From the NCBI RefSeq assembly GCF_042310355.1, contig NZ_JBHJMR010000001.1, forward strand, positions 124,001 to 188,000: a stretch of DNA of 64,000 bases, read 5' to 3'. Positions 1 through 8,046 of this stretch are shown one piece after another. Both the position numbers and the translations under genes were made by a program. The notes under the pieces are model-generated. The model was given only the letters and a program-made list of their open reading frames with translations, was not told the origin of the DNA and made no database searches. The stretch comes from Wenzhouxiangella sp042310355. Lineage in GTDB: Bacteria > Pseudomonadota > Gammaproteobacteria > Xanthomonadales > Wenzhouxiangellaceae. The first letter of the stretch is position 1. Each line of letters opens with the position of its first letter.

Positions 1-40
1 GGCTTAGCCGCGGGTACGCTGAACCTTGTAGCCTCAATTC

Positions 41-56
41 TGACCCCTGACCCCTG
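41..56. repeat. Two tandem TGACCCC heptamers
   Basis: TGACCCC occurs twice in tandem (41-47, 48-54), with a third copy beginning at 55. The 7-bp period matches the other intergenic heptamer arrays in this window, although the heptamer itself differs. It lies upstream of rpsJ. Two copies alone could be chance; the shared period is the reason for listing it. Confidence 0.4.
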
Positions 57-110
57 CCTGGAGCAGGGGCGCGATTCGAAAGGGTCGCAATCGTGTCCGC
101 CGAAAGGCGG
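51..110 (+). promoter_or_regulatory. Leader stem-loops upstream of the S10 operon
   Basis: Two perfect hairpins lie 5' of rpsJ. One is CCCCTGC/GCAGGGG (51-57/63-69). The other is CCGCC/GGCGG closed by a GAAA tetraloop (97-101/106-110), a GNRA loop typical of structured RNA. Neither is followed by a T-run, so they are not evident intrinsic terminators. In E. coli the S10 leader is the target of L4 autoregulation, but I see no specific resemblance beyond position. The rest of 1-152 holds no gene I can identify. Confidence 0.4.
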
Positions 111-152
111 GTGAATAGATTTTGATCTTTAACAGACTGAAGGCGTACGGCA

Positions 153-464
153 ATGGCCGAACAGAAAATCCGTATTCGTTTGAAGGGTTTCGATCATCGT
201 TTGATCGATCGGTCGACCCAGGAAATCGTGGATACCGCCAAGCGCACGGGTGCGCAGGTTCGTGGTCCGATTCCACTGCCCACGCGCAAGGAGCGCTTCA
301 CGGTGCTGACGTCTCCGCACGTCAACAAGGACGCGCGAGACCAGTACGAGATTCGCACCCACAAGCGGTTGCTGGATATCGTTGATCCCAACGACAAGAC
401 GGTCGATGCCCTGATGAAGCTGGATCTGGCTGCGGGCGTTGATGTGCAGATCAAGCTGTATTGA
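153..464 (+). CDS. rpsJ: 30S ribosomal protein S10
   Basis: The 103-residue product is normal S10 length and contains the conserved IRIRLKGFDHRLID start and GPIPLPTRKERFTVL core. S10 packs in the 30S head and, as NusE, also pairs with NusB in antitermination; nusB lies later in this window. It is the first gene of the S10 operon (rpsJ-rplC-rplD-rplW-rplB-rpsS-rplV-rpsC-rplP-rpmC-rpsQ). The ATG at 153 follows a GAAGG-like ribosome-binding site. The identification is secure. Confidence 0.98.
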   Translation: MAEQKIRIRLKGFDHRLIDRSTQEIVDTAKRTGAQVRGPIPLPTRKERFTVLTSPHVNKDARDQYEIRTHKRLLDIVDPNDKTVDALMKLDLAAGVDVQIKLY

Positions 465-477
465 GGCGAGTAGAACA

Positions 478-1116
478 ATGGCTATCGGATTGGTAGGACG
501 CAAACGCGGCATGACCCGCATCTTTACCGAGGAAGGTAACTCCGTCCCGGTAACGGTGGTCGAGGTCAGCCCGAACCGGATCACGCAGATCCGCGGACAG
601 GATACGGACGGCTATGCCGCGATCCAGGTTACTTGCGGCAGCAAGCGTACGTCTTTGGTCTCCCGCCCGCTGGCCGGGCATTTCGCGAAAGCGGGTGTCG
701 AAGCCGGCGAAGGTCTGTGGGAGTTTCGACTCGAAGGAAGCGACGGTGACGGTCTCGAAATCGGCACCGAGCTGACGGTTGAGCGTTTCGAAGCGGGCCA
801 GAAAGTTGATGTGACCGGTATCACCAAGGGCAAGGGATTTGCCGGCGTGGTCAAACGGCACAACTTCCGTACGCAAGACGCAACCCACGGCAACTCGCTG
901 GCGCACCGTGCGCCGGGTTCGATCGGCCAGTGCCAGACCCCGGGTCGGGTGTTCAAGGGCAAGAAAATGGCCGGTCACATGGGCGATGAGCGTCAGACGA
1001 CTCTCAACCTCCAGGTCGTGCGTGTCGATGCCGAGCGAAACCTGCTTCTGATACGCGGTGCTGTCCCCGGCGCAACCGGTGGGCACGTCATGATTCGTCC
1101 GTCGATCAAGGCCTGA
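478..1116 (+). CDS. rplC: 50S ribosomal protein L3
   Basis: 212 residues from the ATG at 478 (MAIGLVGRKRGMTRIF), standard for bacterial L3. L3 is an early-assembly 23S rRNA-binding protein whose loop reaches towards the peptidyl-transferase centre. The conserved tryptophan-free GNSLAHRAPGSIGQ segment and the HMGDERQTTLNL stretch are present. An in-frame upstream extension to 439 exists but would overlap rpsJ and lacks homology, so 478 is chosen. It starts 13 nt after the rpsJ stop and is cotranscribed with it. Confidence 0.97.
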   Translation: MAIGLVGRKRGMTRIFTEEGNSVPVTVVEVSPNRITQIRGQDTDGYAAIQVTCGSKRTSLVSRPLAGHFAKAGVEAGEGLWEFRLEGSDGDGLEIGTELTVERFEAGQKVDVTGITKGKGFAGVVKRHNFRTQDATHGNSLAHRAPGSIGQCQTPGRVFKGKKMAGHMGDERQTTLNLQVVRVDAERNLLLIRGAVPGATGGHVMIRPSIKA

Positions 1117-1127
1117 AGGAGAGAGTG

Positions 1128-1730
1128 ATGGAACTCGCAGTAAACGGCGGCAACAAGATCAAGGTCTCCGACGAGGTCTTCGGCCGCGATTTTTCGGAAA
1201 GCCTTGTGCACCAGGTGGTCACGGCTTACCTGGCCGGTGGACGAGCCGGAACCAAGGCGCAGAAGAACCGATCGGCGGTGTCCGGCGGCGGTCGCAAGCC
1301 GTGGCGCCAGAAAGGAACGGGTAATGCGCGCGCCGGCACGATCCGTAGCCCGCTCTGGCGCTCGGGCGGAGTGACCTTCGCGGCGCAGCCGCGCGACTTC
1401 AGCCAGAAGGTCAATCGCAAGCAGTACCGTGCAGCGATCAAGGCGATTCTTTCCGAATTGGTGCGACAGGAACGCCTGGTCGTTGTCGAACAGTTCGACG
1501 TCGGCGAGCCCAGGACGAAGTCGCTGCTGGCGAAGTGTTCCGAGCTCGGCCTGGAGCGTGGCCTGCTGGTCGACGCAGAGCTCGATACGAATGTCTATCT
1601 GAGCAGCCGTAACGTCAAGGGCGTGCAGGCGCTGACGGTCGATACGCTCGATCCGGTCAGCCTCGTCGGCGCCGACAAGGTCGTCATGACCAAGGCGGCC
1701 GTCAACAAGATCGAGGAGTGGCTGGCATGA
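1128..1730 (+). CDS. rplD: 50S ribosomal protein L4
   Basis: 200 residues from ATG 1128 (MELAVNGG), preceded by AAGGAGAG. L4 lines the nascent-peptide tunnel with L22. The extended basic loop (GGGRKPWRQKGTGNARAG) is intact. In E. coli, L4 represses its own S10 operon by transcription attenuation and translational control. A GTG at 1125 immediately precedes the ATG and is a less likely start. The stop overlaps the rplW start (ATGA at 1727-1730), indicating translational coupling. Confidence 0.97.
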   Translation: MELAVNGGNKIKVSDEVFGRDFSESLVHQVVTAYLAGGRAGTKAQKNRSAVSGGGRKPWRQKGTGNARAGTIRSPLWRSGGVTFAAQPRDFSQKVNRKQYRAAIKAILSELVRQERLVVVEQFDVGEPRTKSLLAKCSELGLERGLLVDAELDTNVYLSSRNVKGVQALTVDTLDPVSLVGADKVVMTKAAVNKIEEWLA

Positions 1731-2023
1731 AGACCGAACGCATGTACCAGATCGTCCGCAGGCCGCACGTCTCCGAAAAGACGGCGCTCCTGCAGGCAGA
1801 CAGCAATCAGTACGTTTTCGAGGTGCGCGGTGACGCCAGCAAAGGCGACATCAAGCGCGCGGTTGAAGGCCTGTTCGAGGTCGACGTGGAGCAAGTGCAG
1901 GTCCTGAACGTGAAGGGCAAGCAGAAGAGCTTCCGTCTTGTTCCGGGGCGCCAGAAGGGCTGGAAGAAAGCCTACGTGCGCGTCAAGAGCGGACAGACCA
2001 TCGAAGAAGTGCAGGCAGACTGA
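1727..2023 (+). CDS. rplW: 50S ribosomal protein L23
   Basis: 98 residues from ATG 1727 (MKTERMYQIVRRPHVSEK), typical length. L23 sits at the tunnel exit and is the docking site for trigger factor and SRP. The conserved RPHVSEK start and VNVKGK-like (VLNVKGKQKS) loop are visible. A GTG three codons upstream (1718) is in frame, but ATG 1727 overlaps the rplD stop in the coupled ATGA arrangement and fits the family start better. Confidence 0.96.
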   Translation: MKTERMYQIVRRPHVSEKTALLQADSNQYVFEVRGDASKGDIKRAVEGLFEVDVEQVQVLNVKGKQKSFRLVPGRQKGWKKAYVRVKSGQTIEEVQAD

Positions 2024-2048
2024 AAATTAGCGAGCCGGGAATAGAATC

Positions 2049-2876
2049 ATGGCAATCGTAAAGTCAAAACCGACATCTCCGGGCCGTAGAGGCCAGGTGC
2101 AGATCCGGCACGCCCACCTCTGGAAGGGCGAGCCGCATGCTCCGCTTCTGGAAGCCCAGGGCAAGACCGGTGGCCGAAATAACGCCGGCCGCATCACGAC
2201 GCGTCACCGCGGCGGTGGTCACAAGCACCACTATCGCCGTATCGATTTCCGTCGGGACAAGGACGGCATTCGGGGCGTGGTCGAGCGGATCGAATACGAT
2301 CCGAACCGCAGTGCGCACATCGCATTGATCAAGTATCTCGACGGCGAGCGCCGCTACATTCTCGCCCCGCGCCACGTGCGCGACGGCGACGAGATCCTGA
2401 GTGGATCAGAGGCGCCGATCAAGCCGGGCAACGCCATGCAGTTGCGCTCCATCCCCGTGGGCACGCAGATCCACGCGTTGGAGCTCAAGCCGGGCAAGGG
2501 CGCCCAGATGGCGCGCAGTGCCGGCGCGACCGTGCAGTTGGTGGCGCGTGAAGGGCAGTATGCAACCGTGCTGCTGCGCTCCGGCGAGATGCGCAAGGTG
2601 CACGTCAACTGCCGCGCGACGATCGGCCAGGTGTCCAACGTCGAGCGCAACCTCGAGAAGCTGGGCAAGGCCGGTGCAAAGCGGTGGCGCGGTGTTCGGC
2701 CTACCGTGCGCGGTGTTGCGATGAACCCGGTCGATCACCCCCACGGTGGCGGTGAAGGCCGGACCTCGGGCGGCCGTCACCCGGTCACGCCCTGGGGTGT
2801 ATCGACCAAGGGCAAGCGCACCCGCAAGAACAAGCGCACCGACAAGTACATCACGCGCTCGCGCAAGCGCAAGTAA
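2049..2876 (+). CDS. rplB: 50S ribosomal protein L2
   Basis: 275 residues, full length. L2 is one of the largest 50S proteins, needed for subunit association and peptidyl-transferase activity. The family signature near residues 220-235 (MNPVDHPHGGGEGR), with the histidine implicated in activity, is intact, followed by the C-terminal GKRTRKNKRTDKYI tail. It is preceded by an AGCCGGGA stretch as a weak Shine-Dalgarno and lies 25 nt after rplW. Confidence 0.98.
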   Translation: MAIVKSKPTSPGRRGQVQIRHAHLWKGEPHAPLLEAQGKTGGRNNAGRITTRHRGGGHKHHYRRIDFRRDKDGIRGVVERIEYDPNRSAHIALIKYLDGERRYILAPRHVRDGDEILSGSEAPIKPGNAMQLRSIPVGTQIHALELKPGKGAQMARSAGATVQLVAREGQYATVLLRSGEMRKVHVNCRATIGQVSNVERNLEKLGKAGAKRWRGVRPTVRGVAMNPVDHPHGGGEGRTSGGRHPVTPWGVSTKGKRTRKNKRTDKYITRSRKRK

Positions 2877-2888
2877 CAGGAATTCGTC

Positions 2889-3161
2889 ATGCCACGTTCT
2901 ATCAAGAAAGGCCCGTTTATCGACCATCACCTTCAGTCGAAGGTCGAAGCGGCGGTCGAAGCAAACAACCGGCGTCCGATCAAGACCTGGTCGCGTCGCT
3001 CGATGATCATGCCCGAGATGGTTGGTTTGACCATCGCGGTACACAACGGCCGGCAGCACATGCCGATCCTGATCAACGAGAACATGGTCGGACACAAGCT
3101 CGGCGAATTCGCGCCGACGAGAACTTTCAAGGGTCACAGCGGTGACCGTAGATCCAAGTAA
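2889..3161 (+). CDS. rpsS: 30S ribosomal protein S19
   Basis: 90 residues with the hallmark start MPRSIKKGPFIDHHL and the GHKLGEFAPTRTFKGH signature near the C-terminus. S19 binds the 30S head near S13 and contacts the A-site finger. It begins 12 nt after rplB with an AGGAATT ribosome-binding site. Length and gene order are canonical. Confidence 0.97.
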   Translation: MPRSIKKGPFIDHHLQSKVEAAVEANNRRPIKTWSRRSMIMPEMVGLTIAVHNGRQHMPILINENMVGHKLGEFAPTRTFKGHSGDRRSK

Positions 3162-3179
3162 CAAGGGTTCGAGACGGTG

Positions 3180-3512
3180 ATGGAAGCTACAGCAAAGCTC
3201 AAAAGCGCGCGAATTTCGCCGCAAAAAGCCCGCCTGGTCGCGGACCAGATTCGCGGACTGCCCGTCGAACGGGCCGACGAGGTTCTGACGTTCAGCAACA
3301 AGAAGGCGGCGCATATCGTTCGCAAGGTGCTGATGTCCGCGATCGCGAATGCGGAACACAACAGCGGCGCCGATATCGACGAGCTGAAGGTGCGGACGAT
3401 TTTCGTCGATGAAGGTCCGACCTTCAAACGGGGTATGCCGCGCGCAAAGGGTCGTTTTACGCGCATTCTCAAGCGCACGAGTCACATCACCATTGTCGTG
3501 GCAGAGGACTAA
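3180..3512 (+). CDS. rplV: 50S ribosomal protein L22
   Basis: 110 residues from ATG 3180 (MEATAKLKSARISPQKARL). L22 contributes, with L4, to the exit-tunnel constriction; its beta-hairpin tip region (PRAKGRFTRILKRTSHITIVV) is present. A GTG directly upstream at 3177 is the alternative start and would add one residue. Standard position between rpsS and rpsC. Confidence 0.96.
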   Translation: MEATAKLKSARISPQKARLVADQIRGLPVERADEVLTFSNKKAAHIVRKVLMSAIANAEHNSGADIDELKVRTIFVDEGPTFKRGMPRAKGRFTRILKRTSHITIVVAED

Positions 3513-3514
3513 TC

Positions 3515-4204
3515 ATGGGTCACAAGGTACATCCAACCGGAATTCGTCTTGGAATCGCCAAGGACTGGGGCGCGAAGTGGTACGCCGAATCGGGCGACTT
3601 CGCCGACCAGCTCAACACCGATCTCGAGGCTCGGGCGTTCCTGCAGAAGAAGCTTGCTCATGCAGCCGTCAGCCGCATCGAGATTGAGCGCCCTGCGAAG
3701 ACCGCCGAAATCACCGTGCATACGGCGCGCCCCGGTATCGTGATCGGCAAGAAGGGCGAGGACATCGACAAGCTGCGTCGCGAGCTCAGCAAGATCATGG
3801 GTGTGCCGACGCATATTCGGGTCAACGAGATCCGCAAGCCCGAGCTCGATGCCAAGCTGGTCGCTGAAAGCATCGCCCAGCAGCTCGAGCGTCGCGTGAT
3901 GTTTCGCCGCGCCATGAAGCGCTCGGTCGGCAACGCGATGCGCCTTGGCGCCCAGGGCATCAAGGTTCAGGTCGGTGGTCGCCTCAATGGCGCGGATATT
4001 GCGCGAAGCGAATGGTACCGCGAAGGCCGTGTGCCGTTGCACACGCTGCGCGCCGACATCGATTACGGCACGGCCGAAGCCCGCACGACTTACGGGGTTA
4101 TCGGGATCAAGGTCTGGGTGTACAAGGGCGAAGTTTTCGACCTTTACGCCGAGAAGAGTTCGGAAAATGCACCGGCCAAGGGCGGTGCGCGCAAGGAGAG
4201 TTAA
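3515..4204 (+). CDS. rpsC: 30S ribosomal protein S3
   Basis: 229 residues. The N-terminal GHKVHPTGIRLGIAKDW start and KH-domain GIVIGKKGEDIDKLR motif are clear. S3 forms part of the mRNA entry channel and helicase site in the 30S head. It starts 2 nt after rplV. Length and motifs are those of a normal gammaproteobacterial S3. Confidence 0.98.
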   Translation: MGHKVHPTGIRLGIAKDWGAKWYAESGDFADQLNTDLEARAFLQKKLAHAAVSRIEIERPAKTAEITVHTARPGIVIGKKGEDIDKLRRELSKIMGVPTHIRVNEIRKPELDAKLVAESIAQQLERRVMFRRAMKRSVGNAMRLGAQGIKVQVGGRLNGADIARSEWYREGRVPLHTLRADIDYGTAEARTTYGVIGIKVWVYKGEVFDLYAEKSSENAPAKGGARKES

Positions 4205-4207
4205 ACG

Positions 4208-4618
4208 ATGCTGCAGCCGAAACGCACCAAGTTCAGAAAGCAGCAGAAGGGGCGCAACCGCGGCCTGGCTCACGTGGGCAACCGCGTCAGCTTTGGCGAG
4301 TACGGGTTGCAGGCGACCACGCGCGGCTTCATTACTGCGCGTCAGATCGAGTCGGCCCGACGTGCCATTACCCGTCACGTCAAGCGCGGCGGTAAGCTCT
4401 GGATCCGGGTGTTTCCGGACAAGCCCATTACCAAGAAGCCGGTGGAAGTCCGGATGGGTAAGGGCAAGGGCAACGTCGAGTACTGGGTTGCCCCGATCCA
4501 GCCCGGTCGCGTTATTTACGAGATCCAGGGCGTCAGCGAGGATATTGCACGTGAGGCGTTCCGTCGCGCGTCTGCCAAGCTGAGCGTTCGCACCACGTTT
4601 GTAGCGAGGACGCTGTGA
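4208..4618 (+). CDS. rplP: 50S ribosomal protein L16
   Basis: 136 residues with conserved MLQPKRTKFRKQQKGRNRG start and the RQIESARRAITRHVKRGGK core. L16 organises the A-site tRNA elbow region of the 50S subunit. It starts 3 nt after rpsC and its TGA overlaps the start of rpmC. The arginine corresponding to Arg81, the substrate of the hydroxylase YcfD in E. coli, lies in the conserved PDKPITKKPVEVRMGKGKG region. Confidence 0.97.
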   Translation: MLQPKRTKFRKQQKGRNRGLAHVGNRVSFGEYGLQATTRGFITARQIESARRAITRHVKRGGKLWIRVFPDKPITKKPVEVRMGKGKGNVEYWVAPIQPGRVIYEIQGVSEDIAREAFRRASAKLSVRTTFVARTL

Positions 4619-4818
4619 TGAAAGCGAATGAATTGCGTGACAAGAGTTCCAGCGAGCTCAACAACATGCTCCTGGACCTGCGCAAGGAACAGTTCTCCCT
4701 GCGCATGCAGCACGGCACCGGCCAGTTGGGCACGCCCCACGATATGCGCCGGGTCCGCAAGGATATTGCACGGGTCAAGACTGTGCTCAACCAGAAGCAG
4801 GATGAGAAGAAGGCATGA
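4618..4818 (+). CDS. rpmC: 50S ribosomal protein L29
   Basis: 66 residues (MKANELRDKSSSELNNMLLD), a helical hairpin protein near the tunnel exit. Both a GTG at 4615 and the ATG at 4618 are in frame; ATG overlaps the rplP stop by one base (TGATG) and is preferred. It also overlaps rpsQ by 4 nt (ATGA at 4815), so rplP-rpmC-rpsQ are translationally coupled. Confidence 0.95.
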   Translation: MKANELRDKSSSELNNMLLDLRKEQFSLRMQHGTGQLGTPHDMRRVRKDIARVKTVLNQKQDEKKA

Positions 4819-5075
4819 GTAGCGAAGACCGCAAGCAGCGCAGCGTCGTCGGACGCGTCGTGAGCAACAGGATGGACAAGACCGTGACGGTTCGCCTCGA
4901 GCGGCTGGTCAAGCATCCGCTATACGGCAAGTACGTGCGCCGTTCGAGCAAAGTTCATGCTCACGATGCCGACAACAGCTGTAACGAAGGCGATACCGTG
5001 CGTATCGAGCAGACCCGGCCAATCTCCAAGACCAAGGCCTGGCAAGTGATTGAAGTGGTCGAACGGGCCCAGTAA
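4815..5075 (+). CDS. rpsQ: 30S ribosomal protein S17
   Basis: 86 residues with the S17 motif GRVVSNRMDKTVTVRLERLVKHPLYGKYV in pieces (OB-fold RNA-binding protein). It is a primary 16S 5'-domain binder. The start overlaps the rpmC stop. It is the last gene of the S10 operon; only 14 nt separate it from rplN and I see no promoter there, so the spc genes are probably read through. Confidence 0.96.
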   Translation: MSSEDRKQRSVVGRVVSNRMDKTVTVRLERLVKHPLYGKYVRRSSKVHAHDADNSCNEGDTVRIEQTRPISKTKAWQVIEVVERAQ

Positions 5076-5089
5076 GCGGAGCTAGAGAC

Positions 5090-5458
5090 ATGATTCAGAT
5101 GCAGTCAAGGCTGTCTGCAGCCGATAACAGCGGAGCGCGCGAGCTCATGTGCATCAAGGTGCTCGGTGGCTCGAAGCGCCGCTACGCCAATATTGGCGAC
5201 GTCATCAAGGTGACCGTCAAGGACGCCATTCCGCGCGGCAAGGTCAAGAAGGGCGAGGTTTACAATGCAGTCGTGGTGCGCACCGCCAAGGGCGTTCGGC
5301 GCCGCGACGGTTCGCTGATCCGTTTTGACGGAAATGCCGCCGTGCTGCTCAACAACAAGCTCGAGCCGATTGGCACGCGTATTTTCGGGCCGGTCACGCG
5401 CGAACTGCGAACGGGGCAGTTCATGAAGATCGTGTCGCTCGCACCGGAAGTGTTGTAA
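5090..5458 (+). CDS. rplN: 50S ribosomal protein L14
   Basis: 122 residues, exact family length, beginning MIQMQSRLSAADNSGA and containing the GVRRRDGSLIRFDGNAAVL core. L14 forms an intersubunit bridge and is the binding site for the silencing factor RsfS. First gene of the spc group. GGAGCTAGAG upstream serves as the ribosome-binding site. Confidence 0.98.
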   Translation: MIQMQSRLSAADNSGARELMCIKVLGGSKRRYANIGDVIKVTVKDAIPRGKVKKGEVYNAVVVRTAKGVRRRDGSLIRFDGNAAVLLNNKLEPIGTRIFGPVTRELRTGQFMKIVSLAPEVL

Positions 5459-5468
5459 GGAGTTCAAG

Positions 5469-5786
5469 ATGGAACGTATTCGCAAGGGCGACGAAGTCAT
5501 CGTGATCGCAGGCCGCAGCAAAGGTCAGCGTGGTCACGTGCTCAAGGTTCTCAAGAACCAGAAATTTCTGGTCGAGAACGTGAACATGGTCAAGCGCCAT
5601 CAAAAGCCCGACCCGCAGAACCAGAAGCCCGGCGGCATCATTGAGCGCGAGGCGCCGATCGACGCTTCAAACGTCATGCTGTTCAACCCGGGAACCGGCA
5701 AGGGTGATCGGGTTGGCTTCAAGAACCTCGAGGATGGCCGAAAGGTTCGATTTTACCGTTCGACCGGAGAAGTGGTCGATATCTGA
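5469..5786 (+). CDS. rplX: 50S ribosomal protein L24
   Basis: 105 residues with the KOW motif near the N-terminus (KGDEVIVIAGRSKGQRGHVLKV) and VKRHQKPDPQNQKPGGIIERE. L24 is an assembly initiator at the tunnel exit. Preceded by AAGGAG. It is followed by the longest gap in the spc group before rplE (55 nt), which contains a small hairpin listed separately. Confidence 0.97.
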   Translation: MERIRKGDEVIVIAGRSKGQRGHVLKVLKNQKFLVENVNMVKRHQKPDPQNQKPGGIIEREAPIDASNVMLFNPGTGKGDRVGFKNLEDGRKVRFYRSTGEVVDI

Positions 5787-5801
5787 GTCGGCGCAGGCCG
5801 T

Positions 5802-5814
5802 CAGCTGAGAGCTG
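5802..5814 (+). promoter_or_regulatory. Stem-loop in the rplX-rplE spacer (possible S8 target)
   Basis: CAGCT/AGCTG arms flank a GAG loop about 28 nt before the rplE start. In E. coli, S8 represses the spc operon by binding a structure around the start of rplE. The position matches, but I cannot show that this small stem mimics the S8 site in 16S rRNA, so the regulatory reading is weak. Confidence 0.3.
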
Positions 5815-5841
5815 GAAACCGAAAATTTTCTGGAAAAGACA

Positions 5842-6384
5842 ATGGCAAGGCTAAGAGAATTCTACAAGGACGAAGTCGTCGGAAAGCTGACCGAAAGGTT
5901 CGGCTATTCCAACCCGATGGAGGTGCCGCGGATCACCAAGATCACGGTGAACATGGGTGTTGGCGAGGCGGTTGGTGACAAGAAGGTCATCGAACATGCC
6001 GTGTCCGACATGGCCAAGATCGTGGGCCAGCAGCCGGTGATCACCAAGGCTCGCAAGTCGGTTGCCAGCTTCAAGATCCGTGACGACTACCCGATCGGCT
6101 GCATGGTGACGCTCCGGCGTGAACGCATGTACGAGTTTCTGGATCGCCTGGTGAACGTTGCCCTGCCGCGTGTGCGCGATTTTCGCGGCATTCCGCGCAA
6201 GTCCTTCGACGGACGCGGCAACTATAACCTGGGCATCAAGGAACAGATCATCTTTCCCGAGATCAACTACGACCAGGTCGATACGTTGCGCGGGATGGAT
6301 ATCGCCGTCACTACGACGGCAGCGACTGATGAAGAAGGTCTGGCCCTGCTGGAAGCGTTCGGCTTCCCCTTCCGGGCCAAGTGA
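5842..6384 (+). CDS. rplE: 50S ribosomal protein L5
   Basis: 180 residues beginning MARLREFYKDEVV, with ITKITVNMGVGEAV and the C-terminal DRLVNVALPRVRDFRGI / YNLGIKEQIIFPEI motifs. L5 is one of the three 5S rRNA-binding proteins and forms the bridge to S13. Length is standard and the gene sits between rplX and rpsN. Confidence 0.98.
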   Translation: MARLREFYKDEVVGKLTERFGYSNPMEVPRITKITVNMGVGEAVGDKKVIEHAVSDMAKIVGQQPVITKARKSVASFKIRDDYPIGCMVTLRRERMYEFLDRLVNVALPRVRDFRGIPRKSFDGRGNYNLGIKEQIIFPEINYDQVDTLRGMDIAVTTTAATDEEGLALLEAFGFPFRAK

Positions 6385-6398
6385 GGAGTATTTAGAGT

Positions 6399-6704
6399 AT
6401 GGCTAAGATTTCGATGGTTGAACGCGACGTGCGCCGGGCCAAGCTTGCGGAGAAGTACGCCGAGAAGCGCGCAGAGCTCAAGCGCATCATTGCCGATCCC
6501 GAGGCCGATTTCGACGAGAAGCAGTCCGCGATGCACAAGCTGAACAAGCTGCCGCGGGACTCGTCGCCGGTGCGTGGTCGCAATCGCTGCCGTCAATCGG
6601 GTCGGCCGCGTGGTTTCTATCGCAAGTTCGGACTTGCCCGCACCAAGCTGCGTGAAGCGGCGATGCGTGGCGATATCCCGGGTCTGCGCAAAGCGAGCTG
6701 GTAA
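6399..6704 (+). CDS. rpsN: 30S ribosomal protein S14 (zinc-free type)
   Basis: 101 residues, the long form of S14 without the CxxC...CxxC zinc knuckle; only one cysteine is present (RGRNRCRQSGRPRGFYRKFGL). S14 assembles in the 30S head. The zinc-independent form needs no zinc-responsive paralogue. Preceded by GAGGAG; 14 nt after rplE. Confidence 0.97.
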   Translation: MAKISMVERDVRRAKLAEKYAEKRAELKRIIADPEADFDEKQSAMHKLNKLPRDSSPVRGRNRCRQSGRPRGFYRKFGLARTKLREAAMRGDIPGLRKASW

Positions 6705-6716
6705 GGAGATATCGCA

Positions 6717-7112
6717 ATGAGCATGAGTGATCCCATCGCCGATATGCTGGCACGCATCAAGAACGCGCAGGCTGTCAACAAGCGGACTGTGAGTATGCCG
6801 GCGTCCAAGGTGAAAGTCGCCATTTCCGGCGTCCTCAAGGACGAAGGCTATATCCGCGACTTCCGTGTCGAGGAAGAAGGCGCCAAGCGCGAACTGACGA
6901 TCGAGCTGAAGTACGTAGACGGCCGCGGCGTCATTGATCGCCTTGACCGTTACAGCCGCCCGAGCCTGCGTCGCTACTTCGGTAAGGACGAACTGCCGCG
7001 CGTGCTCAACGGGCTCGGCGTGGCCATCGTGAGCACGTCTCACGGCGTCATGTCGGATCGCCAGGCACGAGCTGAAGGTCACGGCGGTGAAGTGCTCTGC
7101 CTGATCGCCTGA
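6717..7112 (+). CDS. rpsH: 30S ribosomal protein S8
   Basis: 131 residues (MSMSDPIADMLARIKNAQ) ending in the conserved HGVMSDRQARAEGHGGEVLC. S8 binds the 16S central domain and is the usual translational repressor of the spc operon. An AAGGAGAT ribosome-binding site precedes the ATG. Confidence 0.98.
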   Translation: MSMSDPIADMLARIKNAQAVNKRTVSMPASKVKVAISGVLKDEGYIRDFRVEEEGAKRELTIELKYVDGRGVIDRLDRYSRPSLRRYFGKDELPRVLNGLGVAIVSTSHGVMSDRQARAEGHGGEVLCLIA

Positions 7113-7134
7113 TAGAGTTTCGGAGAGACTAACA

Positions 7135-7662
7135 ATGTCGAGAATTGCAAAAGCCCCGATCGAACTGCCCAAGGGCGTCGAGTTCAGCCATGCCGACGGC
7201 GTGGTGAAGGTCAAGGGCACGAAGGGTGAGCTGGAGATGCAGATGCACCCGACGGTGTCGCTGAGTGTCGACGACGGAGTGGTCACTGTGGCTCCGGATG
7301 AATCGGGCACGATGGCCATGGCCGGAACGATGCGGGCGCTGATCGCCAACATGGTTCAGGGTGTCACTGACGGTTTCGAAAAGAAGCTCGAGTTGGTTGG
7401 TGTCGGGTACCGCGCCCAGGTCCAGGGGCAGAAGGTGAACCTGCAGCTTGGTTTCAGCCATCCGGTCGAGTTCGAGATCCCTGACGGTGTGACGATTGAA
7501 ACGCCGAGCCAGACGGAGGTCGTGATCAAGGGCAGCAGCAAGCAGCTCGTCGGCCAGGTTGCCGCCGAGATCCGTGCCCATCGACCCCCGGAGCCCTACA
7601 AGGGCAAGGGTGTGCGCTACGCCGGTGAGCGCGTGGTGATGAAGGAAGCCAAGAAGGCCTGA
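7135..7662 (+). CDS. rplF: 50S ribosomal protein L6
   Basis: 175 residues with two L6 repeats and the C-terminal signature PEPYKGKGVRYAGE. L6 lies at the base of the L7/L12 stalk close to the factor-binding site. Normal length; 22 nt after rpsH and 10 nt before rplR. Confidence 0.97.
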   Translation: MSRIAKAPIELPKGVEFSHADGVVKVKGTKGELEMQMHPTVSLSVDDGVVTVAPDESGTMAMAGTMRALIANMVQGVTDGFEKKLELVGVGYRAQVQGQKVNLQLGFSHPVEFEIPDGVTIETPSQTEVVIKGSSKQLVGQVAAEIRAHRPPEPYKGKGVRYAGERVVMKEAKKA

Positions 7663-7672
7663 GGAAGCGATC

Positions 7673-8029
7673 ATGAAGGACAAGAATCAATCCAGACTGC
7701 GGCGTGCGCGCAAGAATCGCGCTCGCATCACGCGTTCGGGGCAGGCGCGGTTGTCCGTGCACCGTTCCGGAAAGCATATTTATGCGCAGGTGATCGCCGC
7801 TGGCGGTCAGCATACGGTTGCCGCGGCATCGACGGTTCAGAAGGACGTTGCCGAGGGCCTCAAGAGTACCTGCAGCGTGGAAGCTGCCGAGGCAGTCGGC
7901 AAGAAGATTGCCGAGCGCGCGCTCGAGGTCGGCGTCGATGGCGTGGCCTTCGACCGCTCGGGTTTCAGGTATCACGGACGGGTCAAGGCGCTGGCGGATG
8001 CCGCGCGTGAAGCCGGTCTGAAGTTTTAA
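7673..8029 (+). CDS. rplR: 50S ribosomal protein L18
   Basis: 118 residues, basic N-terminus (SRLRRARKNRARITRSG) then LSVHRSGKHIYAQVI and the C-terminal FDRSGFRYHGRVKALADAARE. L18 binds 5S rRNA together with L5 and L25. The gene is in its canonical place between rplF and rpsE. Confidence 0.97.
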   Translation: MKDKNQSRLRRARKNRARITRSGQARLSVHRSGKHIYAQVIAAGGQHTVAAASTVQKDVAEGLKSTCSVEAAEAVGKKIAERALEVGVDGVAFDRSGFRYHGRVKALADAAREAGLKF

Positions 8030-8046
8030 CGCTAACGGAATTCATC

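Noticed and set aside
51..69. Intrinsic terminator of an upstream gene
   Set aside because: The CCCCTGC/GCAGGGG stem is followed by GC-rich sequence, not by a T-run.
1..152. 3' end of tufA upstream of rpsJ
   Set aside because: Although tufA often precedes rpsJ, no frame here ends in EF-Tu-like sequence.
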